From DAMCAP01 sp032059445 (GTDB lineage Bacteria; Bacillota; Clostridia; Oscillospirales; Ruminococcaceae), in assembly GCA_032059445.1 (NCBI GenBank), contig DAMCAP010000007.1:34913-98912 (forward strand): a stretch of 64,000 nucleotides of DNA, read 5' to 3'. The notes below the pieces were generated by a model. It was not told the origin of the DNA, ran no database searches, and saw nothing but the letters and a program-made list of their open reading frames with translations. A program made the translations under genes and the position numbers. Shown here piece by piece: positions 60,064 through 64,000 of this stretch; the stretch's first letter is position 1, and the number at the start of each line of letters is the position of its first letter.

Positions 60064-60417
60064 TTAATCATCGTTAAATGCAATTGAAAAATAAAGGATT
60101 ACTTGATTTCTCCAACAAGGGCAGGTACAGCCTAAATAAACTGTATCTTCGTGGGTGAAGCAAAAACCAAAAATGCCTGCGAATAAATTAACTAAGAAAA
60201 AGAAGAAATCTAATTCTTCTTGTAAATCATTTGCGGTACAATATTCGAAAACTTGTGCGCCAAAAAATCCGCAGGACTCGCCTTGATTACCATTAGAAGC
60301 TATGCGATACCCTTCAAACTTGTCGTAATACGTTTTATAATTTTCTCTTAGTAGCGCTCTCTTTTCATCATCTGGTTTTCCTTCTAACAATTTAGATAGT
60401 GCTTCTTTATTATTCAT
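60064..60417 (-). CDS. Hypothetical small protein, hydrophobic and Cys-rich C-terminal half
   Basis: 117 residues from ATG 60417, which has AAGGAG 8 bp upstream. The first half is charged (MNNKEALSKLLEGKPDDEKR, then YKTYYDKFEGYRI). The second half has a hydrophobic run FFFFLVNLFAGIFGF and a CTCPCW cluster. I do not recognise it. The change from a charged head to a cysteine-rich tail could mean a peptide precursor, but no leader-cleavage motif or modification genes are nearby. Confidence 0.5.
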   Translation of the reverse strand: MNNKEALSKLLEGKPDDEKRALLRENYKTYYDKFEGYRIASNGNQGESCGFFGAQVFEYCTANDLQEELDFFFFLVNLFAGIFGFCFTHEDTVYLGCTCPCWRNQVILYFSIAFNDD

Positions 60418-60681
60418 AAAATTCGACTCCTTACCAAAATACAATACATATAAAATTTGGGGCTAGGAGCACAGCCACGCAAGACTATTTTCCAGTATTT
60501 GTTACATGGACTTTCTTCCAGAAATTCCTACAAGGGCTGTTCTCAGGAAATGCTGAGGAGTAAACCAAACACGATTAGGAAACATAGCATACACTCCCTT
60601 CACAGGTTTGTACCCATGTTTGAGAACTGTCGCTAACAACATTATATGATAGCAGTCGTTGCTATGTGATGCGTGGACATA

Positions 60682-60713
60682 AGCTCCCCAAGGTCAATAA
60701 CAAATGGGGAGCT
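60682..60713. repeat. Hairpin AGCTCCCCA/TGGGGAGCT
   Basis: 9-bp arms (60682-60690, 60705-60713) around a 14-bp loop in a stretch without intact genes (60445-60950). Function unclear. Confidence 0.45.
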
Positions 60714-60950
60714 ATCTTTCAAGGAGGGTAAATGGCGTGTTGGTAGCTTTTACAGCTTTTATAATTATGGTGCACGCGAAAACACAAAATCGCTAGCTCT
60801 GGATTTTGCACTCAACTGCTCCTGTACTAGCGGTTTTGCATGATCTATTGAGTTTTCTCGCCTTTCTGACTCAGCGCGTCTAATGCCTTTTGCATGGCTG
60901 GAGGATGCAGTATATCCGCCTCTGCGGCTGCATCGGCAACAATCAATACA

Positions 60951-61564
60951 TCCTACAGCTACCAGCTCCACCAGTTTGCAAGTGGTTTAGACCGCTCCTC
61001 TATCATGTGTAGAGGTTATATTTAGAGGTCAAATCCCTTGGCCACGGCATTACCTATTACGCCGATATAGATGAGGAGGAGGAAGTCTGGAAGGTCATGC
61101 TATAGCTTTCGTAGGACATCGGCCACAAGCTTCGATTGCACAATCTGGATGCAACCGGGGTGCAGATAACAGTCAAGTACAATACACTTGGCTATAAACA
61201 ATATCAAGCTCTCAAGCTCTCCTACCAAACAATACCCAATTTTCATTTGAGATCAGTAAGAAGGGCATGAGAGCTTTTCCAGAAAAGCTCTCGTTGGAAT
61301 GTACTGGTGCGGGCCGCGACTGTGCAAGCTATCAAACTGATTAAACACACCACTCAGAAACAAAGCAGTTTTTTGTAGACCTGAAGAACATACAAATGAG
61401 ATAAAACAGAATAACCTATCGAGCATGTACGTGAGCGCTACGACAAGAAATCTATATGCAACATCGTTGATGGGGATAAGATGACAGTTACAGGCAGTAA
61501 TGAAATAAGCATGCCAGGGAATGACTGGGAGATAAAACTAGACCCATCTAAGTTACCTTTGTAG
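60951..61564 (+). pseudogene. Decayed Y-family DNA polymerase (DinB-like)
   Basis: Successive frames rebuild the C-terminal half of a clostridial DinB protein. QLHQFASGLDRSSIM (frame of 60951) shifts near 61015 to LEVKSLGHGITYYADIDEEE and EEVWKVML, where codons at 61103 and 61112 are TAG; the expected residues are Glu and Gln, each one base away. DIGHKLRLHNLDATGVQITV follows. A shift near 61230 gives FEISKKGMRAF, then RWNVLVRAATVQAIKLI. The last part, EHVRERYDKKSI, ends at TAG 61562-61564. No N-terminal catalytic part is found upstream. Such polymerases often ride on mobile elements. Confidence 0.72.
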
Positions 61565-61699
61565 ATCCATTTAAAATTTTTCTGTATTTGTTGTTAAAAT
61601 TTATGCTATCATTTTATCGGAATTTGATGTATAATATAGATAATAAGTAATTTTTTTGGATTAAAAGAACTGATGCCGATATGAAGAATCAAGCTAAAA

Positions 61700-62467
61700 A
61701 TGAAAGTTTGCTAAAATTATAAAAAAAACATTATGTTTATTATCCATTATGTTACTCAGTGGTACTGTATCTACATCCGCAGCAAATAACAAAAGCGATG
61801 CCATACAAGTAAATATTAATGAGATGTTTGAATATTCGGTCAACTCACAGCTTTTCAGCTAGATCAGTAGACAAACACAGAGTATTTTCCACTAACTAGT
61901 TCTAATGGTGATAAGTTATACGTTAGAGCTTTCCACGTATCGGCAGACTACGCTGCTTCTGTATTCAAAACTGAAGATGGTATTTTGACCCAATCATATG
62001 TACTATCTCTGGAAGAAGATTACATGTATGAGGAAGGACCAGATGGTAATTTGACAAGAGCTATAGGAAATTCCTATTTGGAGGCCGTAGATTCTTCTGC
62101 TGGAGTAAGGGGTTATATAACCATATACTATGATACAAAAACCACTGGCTTATTGAACCCGGGAATTCTTCTAACAAAGGTATCTGGTGGTTGGACGATC
62201 CTAGACGGATCAATTGTTCTTTCAAATCGTAAGGTATCGTATGTTTGTAATGGTACATCTGCTGTTACAGAAAATCGCTATGTTACGAATCAACTTGCAA
62301 CCAAATACCCAAATGCTATGACATTCAGTTACAACACTGGTTTTGCTGAATATCTTGATGATGTAGTTGAAGATAACAAGAAAGTTGCCGGTAACTGTGA
62401 AACTACGCTTAAAAGAGGAACCAGTTCTACATGGACATTGTTTATAGATAATAGAATAAGAGGGTAA
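61700..62467 (+). pseudogene. Broken gene for an exported protein
   Basis: The signal peptide frame reads KFAKIIKKTLCLLSIMLLSG, then TVSTSAANNKSD, but the ATG at 61700 is out of phase by one base: a run AAA where AA would give MKFAKIIKK. A TAG at about 61859 follows, then another frame holds LDQ-TAG-TNTEYFPLTSSNGDK and continues without a stop from 61985 to 62467 (GVRGYITIYYDTKTTGLLNP, TKYPNAMTFSYNTGF). The mature part is unknown to me, beta-rich and without cysteine pairs. At least two shifts and stops make it a pseudogene unless the sequence has errors. Confidence 0.6.
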
Positions 62468-62469
62468 CA

Positions 62470-62865
62470 TTGAGAAAGTACTTATCGGTGATAGAATTTC
62501 TTGCTTTAGTAGCTTACTTATTTATAATCAAAAGATTCACGCTCCTATACTCTGACCCCATGACTACTAATCCATTACTAGGTGAAATTTTCCCCCCTCT
62601 TGCATGGATAATTTTCGGAGTTATGTTATATATCTTCGTGACAGGCAGAAGAGGTTTCGATAGGAAAAAAGTTGATATAGTGTTTATAGTTATTGGGGCT
62701 GTATGCTTGGTTCCTTATTTAGCCGTTTTCTCAGACAACACTTTGCTATGGAGAATACTAAGGTTTTACCGCACTTATATATCCGAAAGCAATATAGCTA
62801 TACCAGTTTTAGGCGGGGTATCAATAATACGTGGATTGTTTGGTAAAACTACTACTGAGTCTTGA
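62470..62865 (+). CDS. Small integral membrane protein, unknown
   Basis: 131 residues, four membrane helices, start TTG at 62470 with AAGAGGG upstream. It begins 2 bp after the broken exported-protein gene and was probably its partner. The polar C-terminus is SIIRGLFGKTTTES. I do not recognise a family. Confidence 0.55.
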   Translation: MRKYLSVIEFLALVAYLFIIKRFTLLYSDPMTTNPLLGEIFPPLAWIIFGVMLYIFVTGRRGFDRKKVDIVFIVIGAVCLVPYLAVFSDNTLLWRILRFYRTYISESNIAIPVLGGVSIIRGLFGKTTTES

Positions 62866-62903
62866 AAATGAACACTTGCATTGATTGCAATTTTGATCTA
62901 ATC

Positions 62904-62932
62904 AAAAAGTCCAGCAGAAACTGGACTTTTTT
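62904..62932 (+). terminator. Terminator after the small membrane protein
   Basis: AAAAAGTCCAG/CTGGACTTTTT stem with a six-base loop. Confidence 0.85.
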
Positions 62933-63042
62933 GCTGCAATAAATTTTTCCCATACTGCCCCCAGATAATGAACTCTTTAACACCACTTAAACTCCCATTA
63001 GTGTGACAGCGTAAGTGGATTCTCTAACGACTAGGACGCTAA

Positions 63043-63165
63043 GACAGCAAGTTTGTGTTGCTTCATCACTTCATCAAGAAATCTCAGAAAACCCCAGCCA
63101 AAAAAATAGCACAGGCGTATAGCAAACCCCAAGATTTTCTAGAGAGGAATGGTCGAGGACGATGA
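63043..63165 (+). pseudogene. Truncated HigB/RelE-like toxin
   Basis: A 40-codon open end reads DSKFVLLHHFIKKSQKTPAK and KIAQAYSKPQDFLERNGRGR, matching the C-terminal half of HigB-type toxins (the FVLLHGFxKKTQKTP pattern). An in-frame TAA (63040-63042) lies just upstream and no start or N-terminal half is recognisable. Its stop overlaps the antitoxin start as ATGA, the usual higBA arrangement. Confidence 0.65.
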
Positions 63166-63437
63166 GAAAAGAAATTAAAACATATGCGGAGTACATGTCT
63201 GACCAAAGCCGTGTATCCCCAGCTGAGAAAGCACAAATCGAATTTGAAGTAGCCCTGATCGGTAAGGTTATAGAAGCTAGAGAAGCAAGAGGTATTTCTC
63301 AGCGAGAGTTAGCGAAATTGAGTGGCGTAAAACAACCGGCCATTGCTCGTTTGGAGAGAATGCAGGCTACCCCTCAGATTATTACATTGTTTAAGTTGCT
63401 TAGTCCCTTGGGTTATACAATAAAATTGTGCCACTAG
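63162..63437 (+). CDS. higA: HigA-like antitoxin (XRE helix-turn-helix)
   Basis: 91 residues. Helix-turn-helix at about residues 45-75 (RGISQRELAKLSGVKQPAIARLER), and the family-typical end PQIITLFKLLSPLGYTIKL. The N-terminus (MRKEIKTYAEYMSDQSRVSP) fits HigA. No ribosome binding site beyond GAGGACG. It follows a truncated toxin, so it is an orphan antitoxin. Confidence 0.78.
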   Translation: MRKEIKTYAEYMSDQSRVSPAEKAQIEFEVALIGKVIEAREARGISQRELAKLSGVKQPAIARLERMQATPQIITLFKLLSPLGYTIKLCH

Positions 63438-63462
63438 AAGATGACAGACCGTAAAGTGGAGA

Positions 63463-63618
63463 ATGTTAAATATAAAGTGTTATTATTATGCAACTGACAA
63501 TGCAGTTGCCCCCTGCCAGCACTGCGGAAAAGCACTATGCAAGCCTTGTGCAGTTAAGTATAATCCATGTTTCTGTGATGCGTGTTTCGATACAACAAGC
63601 CACTATAGAAGAAAATAG
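63463..63618 (+). CDS. Cysteine-rich zinc-finger-like peptide
   Basis: 51 codons from ATG 63463 to TAG 63618. Eight cysteines (residues 6, 18, 21, 26, 29, 36, 38, 41) form CxxC-x4-CxxC-x6-CxC-xxC, most likely a zinc ribbon: APCQHCGKALCKPCAVKYNP. The binding site is poor. A nearby in-phase frame from ATG 63441 (MTDRKVENVKYK) would join it if one base were removed at 63478, so the true gene may be longer and frameshifted. Confidence 0.4.
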   Translation: MLNIKCYYYATDNAVAPCQHCGKALCKPCAVKYNPCFCDACFDTTSHYRRK

Positions 63619-63744
63619 AACGTACTTTGTATTAGTTGGGTAATAAACGCGTATGAAACTTATGGGGAGCAATTGACAGTTGAGTAGATTTTCAATTACA
63701 ATATAAACAGATATAAAAAGGAGGAGAGTATATGGTCCTGCCCA

Positions 63745-63939
63745 ATGTTCAAAACATATGGCGTGGTGACCCAATTTGATAAAAAAAGCGTTTCCTTAGA
63801 CTATTACGGCACGTGGAAAATCACTGATCCAGTTCTTTACTTGAAAACAGTTAAAAACCAGACTGGAGCGGAAGAGCGTTTAATAGATGTTTTTTCTTCT
63901 AGCCTTGGAGTACAATTCGTGCGAAGAAACTGCAATTAA
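63745..63939 (+). pseudogene. SPFH/HflC-like fragment
   Basis: The frame reads VVTQFDKKSVSLDYYGTWKI, then TDPVLYLKTVKNQTGAEERL. The WKITDP and RLIDVFSSSL pattern resembles the SPFH domain of HflC/prohibitin-like proteins. The better start with AAGGAGGAG (ATG 63732) opens another frame and ends after 15 codons, and a third frame stays open to the window end (CEETAIKSAVDDAVSYAKER). Probably broken, or continued beyond the window. Confidence 0.35.
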
Positions 63940-64000
63940 ATCAGCTGTAGACGATGCTGTTTCATATGCAAAAGAAAGAGCAATTGATTTTAGCAGAAGT

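Noticed and set aside
59941..60087. Plus-strand frame MERSKGHVKCRRVAF of 48 codons
   Set aside because: No ribosome binding site and it overlaps the stop of the better supported minus-strand gene; kept out for lack of evidence.
60734..60801. Tiny hydrophobic frame after an AAGGAGG site (a possible type I toxin)
   Set aside because: Only about 20 codons, a poor match to known toxin peptides and no antisense promoter; too weak.
60765..60971. Minus-strand frame of 68 codons with cysteines near its start
   Set aside because: No binding site; its start lies over the polymerase relic on the other strand; composition does not look like a protein.
1..64000. CRISPR array, rRNA operon, or intact insertion sequence
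   Set aside because: No regularly spaced direct repeats of array type, no rRNA-like stretch and no full transposase were seen in the window.

Overview
The window looks like a chromosomal piece of an anaerobic, probably spore-forming member of the Firmicutes (Clostridia). This rests on citrate lyase genes, a YtvI-type sporulation membrane protein, a type I hybrid-cluster protein, the ecfA1-ecfA2-ecfT-truA order, a ClpE-like ATPase, a PadR regulator and strong purine-rich ribosome binding sites. The species cannot be named from the sequence. There are five runs of N (20223-20232, 39961-39986, 40342-40351, 44595-44604, 48117-48126), so it is a draft assembly, and two of the runs break the reading frame of a gene that is probably intact.

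1-10.1 kb is a citrate/aconitate utilisation locus. One minus-strand operon runs citD-citE-citF-tctC-tctB-tctA (citrate lyase plus a tripartite tricarboxylate transporter). An aconitase-family hydratase follows its own promoter on the minus strand. A divergent LysR regulator heads citG and citX, which make and attach the lyase prosthetic group. The lyase ligase gene citC is not in the window. 10.2-16.1 kb holds single genes: an Fe-S aldo/keto reductase, a chorismate mutase fused to an ACT-like domain, a YtvI-like protein, a Na/Pi cotransporter that lacks its first QSSS motif, and a TRIC-like channel.

16.1-24.6 kb is transport. A YtrA-type GntR regulator controls an ABC-2 transporter, with a clear promoter and operator. 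Two divergent half-operons then share a MacB-like system: permease, anchored surface protein and ATPase on one strand, and an HlyD-type adaptor and second permease on the other. 24.9-37.5 kb is a housekeeping block on the minus strand: ClpE-like ATPase, CvpA, a DUF5711-like propeller protein, truA, the ECF module, an RlmI-like methyltransferase, glmM and ruvCAB. A tRNA-Val(GAC) follows.

38.2-50.1 kb is mixed metabolism and transport: a polar amino-acid ABC transporter, a lipoprotein, hcp, a PadR-controlled flavodoxin/SCP2/membrane fusion, a DUF4256 protein, a tandem flavodoxin protein with a methyltransferase, and a lactate-permease family carrier. Around 50.4-50.7 kb is the 3' end of a dead serine recombinase, and its downstream hairpin sequence recurs behind the lactate permease. 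50.8-59.3 kb is a complete kdpFABC-kdpDE potassium operon preceded by two tiny membrane-protein genes.

59.6-64 kb is a graveyard of decaying accessory genes. It holds a Y-family DNA polymerase relic with nonsense codons and frameshifts, a broken exported protein, an intact HigA-like antitoxin beside a truncated HigB-like toxin, a cysteine-rich peptide and an SPFH-like fragment. I found no CRISPR array, rRNA, intact transposase or convincing new defence system.
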